Below, piece after piece: positions 11,929-23,535 of a stretch of DNA of 64,000 bases; within the stretch, counting starts at the first letter, position 1; each line of letters begins with the position of its first letter. Both the position numbers and the translations under genes were made by a program. This DNA comes from Telopea speciosissima (lineage: Eukaryota; Streptophyta; Magnoliopsida; Proteales; Proteaceae). The notes under the pieces are model-generated. The model was given only the letters and a program-made list of their open reading frames with translations, was not told where the DNA came from and made no database searches. The stretch is from the NCBI RefSeq assembly GCF_018873765.1, contig NC_057925.1, positions 4,971,568 to 5,035,567 on the forward strand. Direction: 5' to 3'.

Positions 11929-12078
11929 TGCAGCACAGCTAACCCAAGTCCTGGGCAAATCCTCCTCCCTACACCAAATGGCATCATCTTAATCTCCCTA
12001 CTCCCTGTTATGTCAAACTGTTTCCCTTCGTCACCCAGGAACCTCTCTGGTTTAAACTCCATTGGATCTTTCCAAACC
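11929..12078 (-). pseudogene. 150-bp inverted copy of the P450 fragment
   Basis: Minus strand. All 150 bases match 2397-2546 exactly, covering PERF to the haem cysteine loop. It matches the fragment copy and not the intact gene at 6404, which differs at many positions in this stretch. It lies 25 bases beyond the edge of the inverted-repeat arm and directly abuts retroelement sequence. It is too short to encode anything useful and looks like filler copied into a rearrangement breakpoint. Confidence 0.92.
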
Positions 12079-12079
12079 A

Positions 12080-13440
12080 ATGCTATAGAGTTGTAATTAC
12101 TAAAATGCCCTCTTAGTCCTTCCTTGTGAGTCAAGCACAAGGAAATCTCTATTTTTGAAACACTGAACGCCTAAAACAGGTTAATCGTTTGAAGATCCTA
12201 TTGACTATTGTCTGAATTCTAAATTGTTTCCTTATGATCTTTTCTGTAGAAATCACAGCGAGGAGGTGAAATCATTATTTGATTTCTCTCCCGTTCTCTA
12301 GTACGATTCATGCATGGTAATCCACGTGCATGCATGGGTTTATCTTAGCATTATCATTTATCTTATCTTAGCTTATTTTATTATTATTTGTTATTGAGTC
12401 GTTATGAGTTATTGAGTTGTTATGGGTTGAGAAGTTAATGAAAGGTAGATTTGAAATCCAAAACATATCTAGCAATATTGCGAGGGATATTTTTATTGTA
12501 GTTCACGATTTCCTCATCCTTGGAAATCAAAATCATAACATTTGGTATCAGAGCAATGGACATGGAGCATTGGCAATACCCAATGCTCGATTATTGAGAC
12601 CTCCCTAGCGGAGTGGTGGTACAACACTTCCTTCCATTCTTCCACAAAAACCACCTCCTATGAAATTGTGTATGGCCAGTCACCACCACCTGTCACCTTG
12701 TACGTGCCTGGAGGAACCAACGTGCCCGTCGTGGACCAATAATTGTAGGATAGAGATAGTTTTCTTAGCGTCGTTCGTGAAAACTTACATCGCGCGGCCC
12801 ACCAAATGAAGCAGTAGGCTGACACCCATCGGTCCGAGCGTGTGGTCCAGGAGGGTGATTTCATTTTCCTTCGTTTGCAGCCCTATCGCCATGTTATTGA
12901 TGAAGCTTGATTTTTGGTCTAGAATGTGTGGTTGAAATCTTCAGAGGGTCATTTCGGCCTCGAAACGATCTCAGATTGCTGAAAAATGGCGTATGTCCCT
13001 CCAGTTGCTGAAATGGTATATTATGGGATATATGTTATGTTTTGGTCCGACCTTGTCCGGTTTGGCAATTTCTAGGTCCAGGGGTATTTTTGTACTTCCT
13101 CAGGTTAGGGCTTCTGTATATAATGTTCTTATCTTTGAGAGGGCTGTAAGAGTGGTTTTGTAACATTTCCAAAGAATAGTGAAATTTGTTCTCTTCCCAT
13201 CCTGGGGGTGAACCATGTAAATTTCTTATGTTGGGTGTTGCTTGTTCTTCTCTGTTTTTCACTTTTCTTCTGCAAATCGCCATTATGGGCATTGTTTTCT
13301 TAACATGCCAGTCCATAGTTGGCCTCAAACCCCTGCATAGACTTTGAGATCCGGAGGAATTAGCCCACTAATGCAAGTGATTGAATATAAGACATCGTAC
13401 CCCCAACGCAGGAGAGGGTATCATGGAACAGTGGGGGGGG
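12080..13440 (+). mobile_element. LTR retrotransposon remains with Ty3/gypsy integrase end
   Basis: An LTR-like region ends just before TGGTATCAGAGCAATGG (about 12543), a standard primer-binding site complementary to initiator tRNA-Met. Shortly after come parts resembling the C-terminal end of a Ty3/gypsy integrase (EWWYNTSFHSS; LQPYRHVI near 12880). From about 12930 to 13320 is LTR-like sequence with a TATATAATG box. Most of the internal region is missing and several breaks are present; an old fossil. The two LTR-like parts do not look alike, so two elements may be joined here. Confidence 0.65.
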
Positions 13441-13830
13441 GGAATGTTTTAGGACCCCAGGATGGTGGTTGAACCCTTCCCGTAAAACTATGCTGTTCTT
13501 AGAATGCCTACAGTTAAATCTGTGAGTTTTTGTGCGAGTGACAGAGAGAGAAAGAGAGAATAGGATTTGTATGGTATAGTTGCAAAAAAGAAACTCTGTA
13601 GTTTGTATTAATTCAGCTCAACATTTGATACATATCTACAAAATGTTGCCCCTAAGAAAGGTGTTAGACTCATATTTTAGAAGCCCATCAAATAATTCTC
13701 TGGTATGCAGAGGGAGCACAGGAAAAAAAAGAGTACAGAGTTCCCAAACTGGGTGTTGTAGTGTTTGAAAATCCATCAAACAGTTCTCAGTTATTAGCCA
13801 GTGTTTGAAAAGCAAAGCAACTGGATGGCT

Positions 13831-14042
13831 GGACCAATTGGATCCAGATCGTCTACGGCACAGCTTCCCATCCTGCCTGTGCTGCACAGACATAGGGCCG
13901 CGCGCAAAGACTGCCTTACCCCCACTCAGGCAAGGTACTTGATCGAGCAAAGGTAAGGCGGTCTTTGCGCGCGACCCTGTGTCGTCGCAGCACAGGCAGG
14001 ATGGGCAGCTGCGCCGTAGACGATCCAAATTAGGACCAGTTT
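13831..14042. repeat. foldback (hairpin) element in relic B intron 3
   Basis: The two halves are inverted copies: GATCGTCTACGGC on the left at 13847 pairs with GCCGTAGACGATC ending at 14025, and CATCCTGCCTGTGCTGC pairs with its complement. The inner part contains AAAGACTGCCTTACCCCC and the inverse GGTAAGGCGGTCTTTG. Outer CTGGACCAATT-like ends extend the pairing. No coding capacity. Related introns of SDR-5 and SDR-6 lack it, so it is an insertion. Confidence 0.85.
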
Positions 14043-15092
14043 CGACGGTCTAGTAGAACATTGCCTCTAGGGATTCTAAAGGGCATGATAATTTATTAGT
14101 TAGTGAGAGGAATAGCTTGGTCAACATTGGGAAATTTGTTGAGAAATTTTCTTGCTATTATAAAATTGATTGGGTTTGTTCTCTCCTATAAATTTGTTTG
14201 TTTTACCTTTTAGGCTGCCTAGCTCTTCAGAAGTTGTATTCTTGGACTCTTGACCTCTCCTTTCCCCCTTCTAATAAAATTCTATTTTCATAAAAAAAAG
14301 AAGGAATAAACTGCTTAATCATAACAGGAAAGGATTAAAACTTATGCTGGAATGCTTCTACTCATGCAGCAAGAAGTTAAAGAAGCTAAATTTAGACAAT
14401 TGGCAAAGCAAACTTACGAGACAGTCCAAGAATGTGTACAAGCGAATTACTATGGCACCAAAAGAGTGACAGAAGCACTTCTTCCTATCCATCAGTTATC
14501 TGATTCGCCGAGAATTGTAAATGTTTCTTCCATGTCAGGGAGGCTACAGGTACTGGTCACAAACCTGATCTTGTAAAGATATTGGTAGATACACCTTAGA
14601 ACTTGCTCCATCTGGGTTTTGAGGATTGGTGAAACAAATCTTTTGTTTTATGGATAAAAATGATCTTCCTTGTATCAAAATAAGAAGGAAAAAAAAAAAA
14701 AAACCTTCATTTTTGTTCAATTACTTGAATTTCGTTTTCTTTAACTTGTGTTGTAGTTTAGTTTAAATAGTTTTTTGTTAGCGAATTGATAAAATAGGAT
14801 ATAGAGTCATATTTACATTACCTTTCGTCATTTTGAACATTGGATATATAGGAAGTTCTCAAAATAAGTAAAGAGGCTGTATGTCAAATTGCGTGGCTTT
14901 TTTTTTTTTTTTGTGTGAAATTTTATTAATAAACCAACTAAAAAGGAGAATACAAGTGGGGACAAAACCCGCATTACCCCAACCCAAAGAGCCTCGCTCT
15001 CTCACACATCACAGGAACAAAAAATCGCCTGACATTCTGAAGACCGGTAAACTAGCTTTGTCCTGACTAATAATCCGATGTAAACCTTGTGG

Positions 15093-18000
15093 TAGGGGTG
15101 CAAGTTTGGCCCTGTCGGCCCGAACCCGCCTTGGCCCGCCTTGAGCCCGAACAGGGTCTGGGCTAAGATTTCTGGCCCTGAGGGCGGGTTAGGGTAAAAA
15201 ATTCCTGACCTTGAGTCAGGGTCGGGTCGGGTCGGGTCAGGGTTGAGACCTAGGGTCGGCCTGACCCTGATTTTGGTCCTGATTTTGACCCTGATTTTGG
15301 CCCTGATTTTGATCCTGGTTATATATAATGAATTAATGATAATATGATATTATATTATATGGGATATTATATTACAAAATATGATAATATGACACCAAGT
15401 CACCAACTACTGTTCTGAATCTTTTTCTATTATTTTGATTTTCTTAAAATAAAAAATAGGGTTCATAAATTTGACCTCTAAGTACATTATATATATATAT
15501 ATATATATATTTATTATAACCAAGTTCTGAAGGATTAATGTACAAATTCATTAAACAAATAAAACTATAAAATGCCAAATTTAGGTATTGGGGGCCAGAG
15601 GGGGACATAAAAGAAAAAAATATGACCTCTAAGTACATATGCAAAGCAACATAAAATGCACGTATAAATAATAGATCCATATCTGACGTTTTATATGGGT
15701 AAAACCATCTTTTTCAATTAAACGTTTGATTTACTAACTATATTTGATTCCAACTTTTGTATTTTGTTTACATTTCCCCTTTTTGTTTCAAGAAATTTTT
15801 TTTAATCAATTAAATAATTGAAGATCCCAAGAATCTCACACACATAAAACCTACACGACGACAATTCATCAAATAGGCATAAACCTTAAAACAACATAGT
15901 AGTTATTTAAAGCATAGTTGGAAAATCGGGTTTTGACTTGGGGCAGCGAGTCACCCGAGTCGAGTCAAATTTTGAAAAACTTGGTCAAGAGTCGGGTAGA
16001 CTGTAGAAGTGCAGAGTTTGTAGACTTTGTACTCTGTAGACTAGGTCAGGGTAAAATTGACGAGACTGGGTCATCAATTGTCCGAGTCAAATAAGACTCG
16101 ATATTTTACCTAAGTCATGATAAATTCGGCAAAAGACCAACGACGAGGAAGGTCATAAATTGTCCAAATCATATAATGATATAAATATAATCATATTTAT
16201 AGCATAATAAAAAAATGTGACTCATCTTGACCGAGTTTGACAAGGCTGAGTCAGGTTCAGGGCGGGTCTGGGCCTAGCTAAAGGGACTCAGGGTTGGGCT
16301 AGGGTTTTAAAAAGCCCGGCCCAACCCGACCCTGTTGCAGCCCTAATTACACCTATTTTCAATGAAATACAATTTCAATTTCTTGACCAAAAATCCATTT
16401 GTTGACTATTTCATGAAATCAATGCAAAATTGAAATAAAAATAATACCAAATATGGCCTAAGCGATGATTTGGTATGATTTCTATTTCAATTTTATAGGG
16501 TGATTTATATTTATGAATTGGGATGTTGTTTGGTTTGATTTCTTTTTCGATTTTTTCATAACGAACGTATAATACGCTTCCTACCAGGAAAAAGAACATA
16601 TAATACGCTCGCTTCTAAGTTTTTAATGTTATTTAAAAAAAAAATGAAATAAAACTCACAACTCACAAACCCTCGCCCTACCCGATTCCCACTTTCCCAA
16701 ACTCCCAGTCAAGTGTTTCTTATCTCCTCTTTCGAACAAAACCCAAATGCTTGGAACCCTAGTTGCTGCCTCATTCTGCTCTGTTGCCGTTCTCGTTTCA
16801 GGTTGACTGCAGCCGGCGAGTCATCTTCAAAACCTCAATATCCTGCTCCCTTCCTCTTCTCCGTCTCCGATTAGTTGCAGCGGCTGAAATATAGTATCTA
16901 TTTCCAAGGTGACTGCAGGGGTGGAGTGTGGACACACTTTGTTCCTCTTCTTCTTCTCTGTCTTCGTTCAGCCAGCGATTTCAGTGGCGAATCTCTCATT
17001 TCTTCCTCTTTGTCTGTAAGTTTTTTTTCTCAGAGAATGCCAAGCCCCTACCCCTTTGCTTGTAACTTAAAGCAGACAAACTCGTCTCTCTCATGGAGTG
17101 ATTCTCTTTATCACCTCTCTCTCTAACTCGCTGGAGAAACGAAGGTTCTCACTTGCTGAACGATCGAAAGTTCTGTTTCTAAAACAAGGTAAAGAGTCGT
17201 TTAAAATTCTCTGGTGATGATGAAGAAAGAGATGGAATCTAACCCTTATAAGATCTATGCATTTCTCATTCTCTTTATGTCTCTATATGTATGTGGGTCT
17301 ATTGCTCATTGCGCATTGTTCATTGCTATTTAATGGCAGAATATATATGGTCAAGATTCCATCTTATTAGTATTTCATAGGGCTAAATATTGCAACAATC
17401 TTGCATAGCTGCAATCTGTTACGCCTTGTATATTATTTTTAGGTTCAAGATTCCATCTGATTACTATTTCATAGGGCTAAATATTTCTTCTAGATTTCCT
17501 TTCCTTCACTCTTTCACCTTACCACTATCATGGTAAGAGGAAGAGTGTCCCATCTCTACTGTTAAACACCACAACTCATATTTATCTACAAATTGGTGCC
17601 TTTCCAATGTTGGTTTAGAGTATTTAGCACTCATGTCCTTGGCTTTTTGATTTTCTGTAGGAAACCCGTCTGTTAGCTTCAGCAAGTGATGATGGAACGG
17701 TGAAGATATGGGAATTTGCCTCTGTACCTTTCCAAAGAATGGTTTTGACTCAGAGTTTGCTTTATTGATTAGAATAGGGTGATTTTAAAGGCTCAATGAT
17801 AGTTTGTTTTTTTTTTCCAGTTGTTCACCAAGATTTAACTAGAAGCTCCTGTTTTGTGATTCAATAAGGTTCTGTTATAGGTTTGTAGTCCTTGTGATTT
17901 CTGTAATTTTGGGCTAAGCGCCCTTCTTTCTCCCTTCCCTCTTAATTGAATTCCCCTTAAAATGATGACTATGCTCTGTTTTTTTTTATTTTATTTAGTA

Positions 18001-18248
18001 AAGTGGTTTTATTAGAAGGAAAGATGAGGTCAGGGTCAGGGTCAGTCAGGGCTAGTCCGCCCGGCATGGCCCAATCAGGGTCAATCAGGGCGGGCTTGGG
18101 CTTGGCTTGGCCCGTCAGGGTCAGGGTTAGGGTCAAGGTTTTTAGGCCTTGAGTCAGGGTCAGGGCGGGTCTGGGCCTAGCTAAGGGGATTCAGGGTTGG
18201 GCTAGGGTTTTAAAAAGCCTGGCCCAACCCGACCCTGTTGCAGCCCTA
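15093..18248. mobile_element. hAT-like non-autonomous element, 3.16 kb
   Basis: The ends are TAGGGGTGCAAG and the inverse of TAGGGCTGCAAC, flanked by a perfect 8-bp duplication CCTTGTGG (15085-15092 and 18249-18256). Eight-base duplications and such termini are typical of the hAT superfamily. GGGTCAGGGT-like subterminal repeats fill both ends. A second copy of the right end (about 95 bp) lies inside at 16250-16345, so the element is composite or once ended there. No transposase is seen. The middle (16350-18000) has a different composition and includes a host WD40 exon. A TA dinucleotide run sits at 15489-15510. Confidence 0.85.
17661..17730 (+). pseudogene. captured WD40-repeat exon inside the hAT-like element
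   Basis: After a good acceptor (TTTTCTGTAG) the sequence encodes ETRLLASASDDGTVKIWEF, a clear WD40 blade with the SDDGTVKIW signature. The frame closes soon after. Upstream 16650-17200 looks like a 5' UTR or promoter with CT-rich stretches, perhaps from the same host gene. The parent gene cannot be named from one blade. No full WD40 gene is present here. Confidence 0.75.
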
Positions 18249-19645
18249 CCTTGTGGGATACCTTGAGCATCGTGGAAAGATGAATCAACCAAAGATTCAC
18301 AAGCTAAATTGCGTGGCTTATTTCAATCATATGCTGGTCATGTATGAGTTCTTTCCCTTGATTTCCAATGGTCCTTGTTCGGCTCTTTTGCTTCAAACAG
18401 AGAATGAAAAGATGGTTGGGACTTGAGATGGCAGTTTAATTAGTTAGTAAAGTATGTAGATCTTATGCCACTGAATCGCGGTCTGCAACTCATTCCATGA
18501 TTTGGATTCCCCACTTCCAATCTTTTGATTGAAGTCTTTTCAACCATGAGCTTGAAAACTTGAAAAAGAGCAACCTTGTGCACGAGGGTCCCGCTGCTAT
18601 AGAGATTGGGAGGGGGGGGGCACAAATGTATGCAGCCTTACTCCCTGCTATGCAGAAGAGGCTGTTTACAAGTTTTGAACCCGCAACCAACAAGTTGCAA
18701 TAACACAGCTTGAAAACTTGACTTAATATTAATTTGTAATGATCTTCACATTGGACTGTGTATTATCAATTAATAGTTTTTTACCATAAATCTTGATTAA
18801 CATTGGCCAAGACTGATCCAATGCTATTACTTGAAATTATGACCATTTTCACTTGCAAAGAATTTGAGTGGTAACCCCTTGCAGTCTTTCAAGCAAAACT
18901 TAGCTCTACTCGATAAACCATTACCTCAGTTATTTGGGTTTGGCTATATAATTCTATTCTGCCACTTGAGCATTATCTCAAAAAGAAAAACCCAATAATA
19001 TGAGTTGGTATGAATCCTTATTAATTTAAAGGATATACCCAGTGCACAAGGCTCCTACGCTTTACAGGGGTAAGGTCAATTGTACGCAGCCTTACCTTTG
19101 TTTCCAGAAAATCAATCCTTATTAGTTTAATTGACTCTAATTTCTTTAATTCTGTTGTTGCAGAGAATCTCACACGCCTGGGTTAAATTTGGTATGAATC
19201 CTTATTCTGATCTTTGCTCTTATGTATTACCTCCCTAATGATGAAATAAAGTTGGTTAGATGGTACTGAATCAAATAATTCTGATTTTTTTTTTTATTAA
19301 ATTCTTAGTTTGCTTGGTTAGATTGGTTTCCAAATGTTAGTTTTTATTTATTCAAGGCTGATATTCACATGTAGAAGTGGAGTAGGACTCTGCTGGTTTA
19401 GCCGTTAGAGGGAGATCTTTATCCTTATCGCTTACAAGCTTCAATTGGAGAATTGAAAAACACAGTAGGAGTTGACTTGGACTTCAACTTTAGATTTTGA
19501 GGTCAGACAACAGTTCTTAATCTCAGTTTTCAAAGATAGATAAAAGCATTTGAAGGGAAAAAAAAAAAAAAAAAGCTCTGAAAGTGCCAAATTTGGCATT
19601 AACAAGGAATCGAACGAGATTTTAGAATCAAAATTCCTCGTATAG

Positions 19646-20233
19646 GCTACGTTTGGTCGAAAGGGAAACAAAAGGGAAGGGAAGGAAAATTTTTCAAACC
19701 ATAAAAAGAAACTTTTGTAATCATTATCTCATGTGATTGTATAAATTATTTATATTTTTCTGACTGTATTTAATAATGATACATTTTACATGTAATTTTA
19801 ATTTTACTTTTTAAACCGAAGGGAAATGGATGCAAAGTAAAGTGAAATTTAATATCCAAATATTAATGACTTAGAATTAGTGATATAGTCACATGGGATA
19901 ATGATTACAAAAGTTTTTTTTTATAGTTTGAAATTTTCATACTTAAAAAAAGAACTGTTTTTTATCAGTACCCCATGTGACACCATGTGACAATATATTT
20001 AACTCCAAATCATTCCATATTTGGTTATTAAATTTGACTTTACTTTGCATCCATTTCCCTTTGATTTAAAATGTAAAATAAATATTACATGTAAAATATA
20101 TCTTTACTAGATATGGTAAGAAATTTAAGTAGTTTATTCAATCATATAGGATAATGATTACAAAAGTTTTTTTTTTAGGTTTGAAAATTTTTCCTTTCCT
20201 TCCCTTTAATTCCCCTGGCAACCAAACAGAGCC
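19646..20233. mobile_element. MITE with GGCTNNGTTTGG ends
   Basis: The left end GGCTACGTTTGGTCGAAAGG and the inverse of the right end (GGGCTCTGTTTGGTTGCC) pair, and the adjacent GGAAAATTTTTCAAACC pairs with GGTTTGAAAATTTTTCC near 20190. Inner sections repeat inversely too (GATAATGATTACAAAAG). About 590 bp, no coding capacity. The inverted-repeat left arm stops inside the equivalent copy near 9519. Confidence 0.75.
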
Positions 20234-20879
20234 CTTGTAACCAGCTTCAACATAGAGCAAGAAAAAATAATTACCGATGCATTTTTATTATGAACCATTA
20301 ATCTGTCTCCAACCGAAAAGGGAAGGGAAAAAATAAGAAAAAAATCAAAGAAAATCGATCTAATGAAGATCAATTTGACAATTTCTATACCCCTAAGAAG
20401 TCTCCCATCCTCATCAACAATACTAAAATAATAATATTTAAGAGAGATGTTTTTAGAGCTGTAGGATACGTTAGTGTTTCTGTGTCTCTCTCTTTCTTCT
20501 TCATATGAAATGACCTCACTGTCCTTCAATGTATGATACCATTTTGTTGCATTTCATTGGGGTGCTCCTCTATATATACTGCTTGCTTAGAGAACGTTCC
20601 CCACAAAATTTAACTTACTAGGATCGAGTTTCGCTTTGCCCTTGATGAAGGAGGAATTTCTACGCTATAGTCATCAGTAGTGGGTACTGTCAAATCACAT
20701 CAAGGACATGCAGTTTCAATAATGATGACAGGAGACTCCAATCATGGGATACATCGAATCCGGATCCTCTGCCGTACCGTACACCCTGCAATGAATCACC
20801 TTTGGAAAAGGAATTCTTCCCAACTATTAAATGGGGTTTTCATGTTTTCCTTTGACTAGACTAGTTGATTTCTAAATGA
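20234..20879. other. 5' flank of SDR-1
   Basis: AT-rich sequence without recognisable genes. The segment around 20570-20610 (CTCTATATATACTGCTTGC) resembles one near 40555, upstream of SDR-4, showing that the duplicated unit extends well upstream of each gene. Confidence 0.45.
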
Positions 20880-21148
20880 TGATGTAAGTGCACTCGAAAG
20901 CAAGAACAAATTTTCCACTCTGGCAACTTAAAAGAAGCTTTACCAAAGTTTCTTGAACAGTTATAGAAGCTTTACTTAACACACATAGATAGTTTTCTTG
21001 TATTACTCTGATTAGAATGTCTAGTTTTATTGACTTCCTCAATAATATGACGTAATGGCACTCGATAGCATCACAAAATTTCACATTCTGACAACTCCAA
21101 AAATAAACACAAGATCATTGAGGGGAAACTTTGGCATTTCTATAAATA
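20880..21148 (+). promoter_or_regulatory. SDR-1 promoter: two as-1-like blocks and TATA box
   Basis: TGATGTAAGTGCACTCGA (20880-20897) and TGACGTAATGGCACTCGA (21048-21065) are variants of the block repeated upstream of most SDR copies. TATAAATA lies at 21141-21148, 96 bp before the ATG. TGACGTAA is the core of as-1/ocs-like elements bound by TGA-class bZIP factors. Regulation by salicylate or xenobiotics is inferred from that. Confidence 0.65.
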
Positions 21149-21244
21149 GACTCCTAAGCCTCAGCATATCTCAGCAACAAAGAACTAGAATACATTTTAC
21201 CTAGACTTTGATTTGCTTAACTCCATCACTTTTCATCATCCAAC

Positions 21245-22828
21245 ATGACAGACACCAACACAAATTCTGCATCAAAGAGGTAACTGATTCAGCTCCTCTA
21301 ATGGCACAGACCCATTTAAGTTTCAATCGGACTCCTCTACTTCCGCTTGCCCCTACTGCCGTGTATGCCCTACACACAAGCAAAGCGGAATGTACCGCCT
21401 TACCCCTGCCCGAATGCCTTGCCCGAGCAGGGGTAAGGCGGTACTTTCTGCCGCACTTGTGTGTGGGGGCACCCGGCAGTACCACCAGTTATCCTAACCA
21501 AGAGTTGTATTGCAGATTGGCAGTTGTTACAGGAGCTAATAAAGGGATTGGATTGGAGATATGTCGCCAGTTAGCCTCCAATGGTGTAGCAGTGATTTTG
21601 ACAGCCAGAGATGAGAACAGGGGTGTTGAAGCTGTTGAGAAGCTCAAAGGGTCTGGACTATCTGATGTGGTTTTTCATCAGCTGGATGTGATTGATTCTG
21701 CTAGTATTGCTTCCCTTGCTCATTTCATCAAAACCCAATTTGGAAAGCTAGATATCTTGGTAGTTTTTTTTGAACTCCATATTTTTATTTATATCATTAC
21801 AGAGTGCATATATAAAATCTTGCAATCTTGATTAAATTGGTTAAATGATTTAAACTGAAATCTGTTCTAGGTGAACAATGCAGCTGTCTCTGGAGTCAAA
21901 TTAGATGATGATACTAGTAGAGCCCTAATGACAATGGATGGTTCTGTCAGTCTTTGATTCTCTCTTATCCTTTCCTACTCAAATCCTTATAGGAAAGGAC
22001 TAGAACTTATGCTGAAATCCTTCAACTTGTGCAGCCAGAAGAGAATGTACTTAAATTAAGGCAAACTTATGAGACAGCTGAAGAATGTCTACAAGCGAAC
22101 TACTATGGCACCAAAAAAGTGACTGAAGCACTTCTTCCCATCCTTCAGCTATCTGATTCGCCGAGAATTGTAATGGTTTCTTCCGCTGCAGGGAAGCTAC
22201 AGGTACTGATAACAAACCTAATCTTGTAAAAGATATTGGTAGGTGCACCTTAGAATTTGCTCCATTTGGGTTTGAGGATTGGTGAAACAAATATTTTGGT
22301 TCTATGGATAAAACAAACATTGTCCAAGACTGATCCAATGTTATTACTTGAAATTAAACCATTTTCTCAGCTCTACTCACAAAAAAAAAAAAAAAAAAAA
22401 AACCCAATTACTATGATAATTTATTTTAATTGATTATAATTTCTTTAATTCTGTGGTTGTAGAAAATCTCACACACCTGGGCCAAGGAAGTGCTAAGTGA
22501 TAGTGATGGCCTCACAGAAGGAAGAGTGGATGAGGCACTGAACAAGTTTCTGAAAGATTTCAAGGAGGGTTTAGTGGAGACTCAAGGCTGGCCTGCCTAT
22601 AATATGTCCAAAGCAGCTTTGAATGCCTACACAAGGATTGTATCAAAAAAGTTTCCCAAATTCCGAATAAATTGTGTCTGCCCAGGTTATGTCAAAACTG
22701 ACTTTAACTACAACACAGGGAACTTTACTGTTGAAGAAGGTGCAGCAGGTCCTGTAAAATTGGCTTTGTTGTCTGATGATGGTCCTTCTGGGCTATTCTT
22801 TTCCCGGAAGGAAGTGACTTCTTTTTGA
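21245..22828 (+). CDS. SDR-1, salutaridine reductase / neomenthol dehydrogenase-like
   Basis: Exons 21245-21279, 21516-21759, 21871-21945, 22035-22202 and 22463-22828 give 295 residues. The cofactor motif TGANKGIG (17-24), NNAA in place of the usual NNAG (95-98), the VSSAAGKL serine segment, the catalytic pair YNMSK and [10 protein letters not shown] are all present, so an NADPH-dependent carbonyl reductase in the cytosol is expected. ARD after strand 2 fits NADPH use. Intron 1 holds a 136-bp foldback insertion. Intron 3 is only 89 bp, against more than 400 bp in the other copies, and its donor is GTCAGT. Exon 4 is four codons shorter at its start ([13 protein letters not shown]). The C-terminus reads SRKEVTSF where the others have [15 protein letters not shown] signals follow. 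Substrate unknown. Confidence 0.9.
21350..21485. repeat. foldback element in SDR-1 intron 1
   Basis: The left arm (CTACTGCCGTGTATG, then ACACACAAG and GTACCGCCTTACCCCTGC) pairs with the right arm (GCAGGGGTAAGGCGGTAC, then CTTGTGTGTGG and CGGCAGTA). The other SDR copies lack it in intron 1, so it is a recent insertion. It contains no gene. Confidence 0.85.
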
Positions 22829-23394
22829 TTGAATATTGTTCCAGATTATTGTTTTTTTTCCTGGTTGGAGGTTGATGGTCAGGGTTGAAGATCATCTTCT
22901 TTTGGTTGAATGTTAGTTCAAGATTGTCTTCTTGAGAGAGAATAAAGCTAGAATTACCTTGTTTCCATATATAGTTCTTTGGTCCTATATATTAAGTACA
23001 TCTCCAATGCTGAAATAAAGAATGTTACAATTGATATTGAATCAAATAATTTTTTATTGGGTAAATTACGCGACCCACCTGAAAATCGAATGATACTCAA
23101 CTCATCCCCTCTTTTTTGAAAATAGTAACCCGTCCCTTGGATTACAATGCTACATTACAATTTAGTCTCTACCGTTAGTTTTATGTGGCTAACTTACGAA
23201 GTCAACAAGTTAAATATATTTAAATTCCTAAACTACCCTTAACCAGTATAGATTTACTATTTTACCCTTGAAAACAAAGAAACAATAAATTCCAAATCGC
23301 ATCACTACGAACCACATCAAATATGCTTGAACAAACTCTAATTAACTTAAAATCATCAGAGAGACTGAGGGGAATCATTATCACCTCCAATTCC

Positions 23395-23535
23395 TGTCTA
23401 TTCCAATTCCCTCCAATCCCTCACATAGGAGCGGAAATGACCACCTACCCATTGCCCGAACACACTGCCCAAGGTGGGGTAGGGTGGTCATTTCTGCTCC
23501 TATGTGAAGGATTTGAGGGAATTGAAACGGACAGC
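23395..23535. repeat. foldback element with GAAATGACCACC core
   Basis: TTCCAATTCCCTCCAATCC plus CACATAGGAGCGGAAATGAC on the left pairs with the inverse at 23475-23530. Its central GAAATGACCACCTACCC resembles the core of the hairpins at 59310 and 59670. Confidence 0.8.

Larger units (their letters stand above)
13488..19640 (+). pseudogene. SDR relic B (intron 3, exon 4, exon 5 stub)
   Basis: Plus strand. From 13488 the sequence matches intron 3 of SDR-5 and SDR-6. Exon 4 is intact at 14370-14549 (QEVKEAKFRQLAKQ to VNVSSMSGRLQ), with a TGCAG acceptor and a GTACTG donor. Intron 4 is split by the hAT-like element at 15093-18248. Exon 5 is reduced to about 19 bases at 19164-19182 and runs straight into 3' UTR-like sequence with a GAAATAAAG signal near 19245. 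Exons 1-3 are missing, cut off by retroelement sequence. It lacks the catalytic Tyr-Lys region and the Rossmann start, so it is a pseudogene, though exon 4 is well kept. Confidence 0.88.
14164..19696 (+). repeat. right arm of the inverted repeat
   Basis: It matches the minus strand of 9519-11903 once the insertion at 15093-18248 is removed. Both arms include the exon 4 relic, both SINE insertions, the exon 5 stub and the 3' flank. The spacer between the arms is about 2.26 kb. The arms differ only by scattered substitutions and small indels, which suggests a fairly recent inverted duplication. Confidence 0.9.

Noticed and set aside
12417-12742. Short plus-strand open frames as host genes
   Set aside because: They fall in a primer-binding site and integrase-like remains of an LTR element.
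21996-22034. Exon 4 of the SDR genes starting earlier, at a TTATAG or ATAAG acceptor
   Set aside because: That AG shifts by one base between copies and would break the frame in several; the TGCAG further on is conserved and in phase 0 in all copies but SDR-3.
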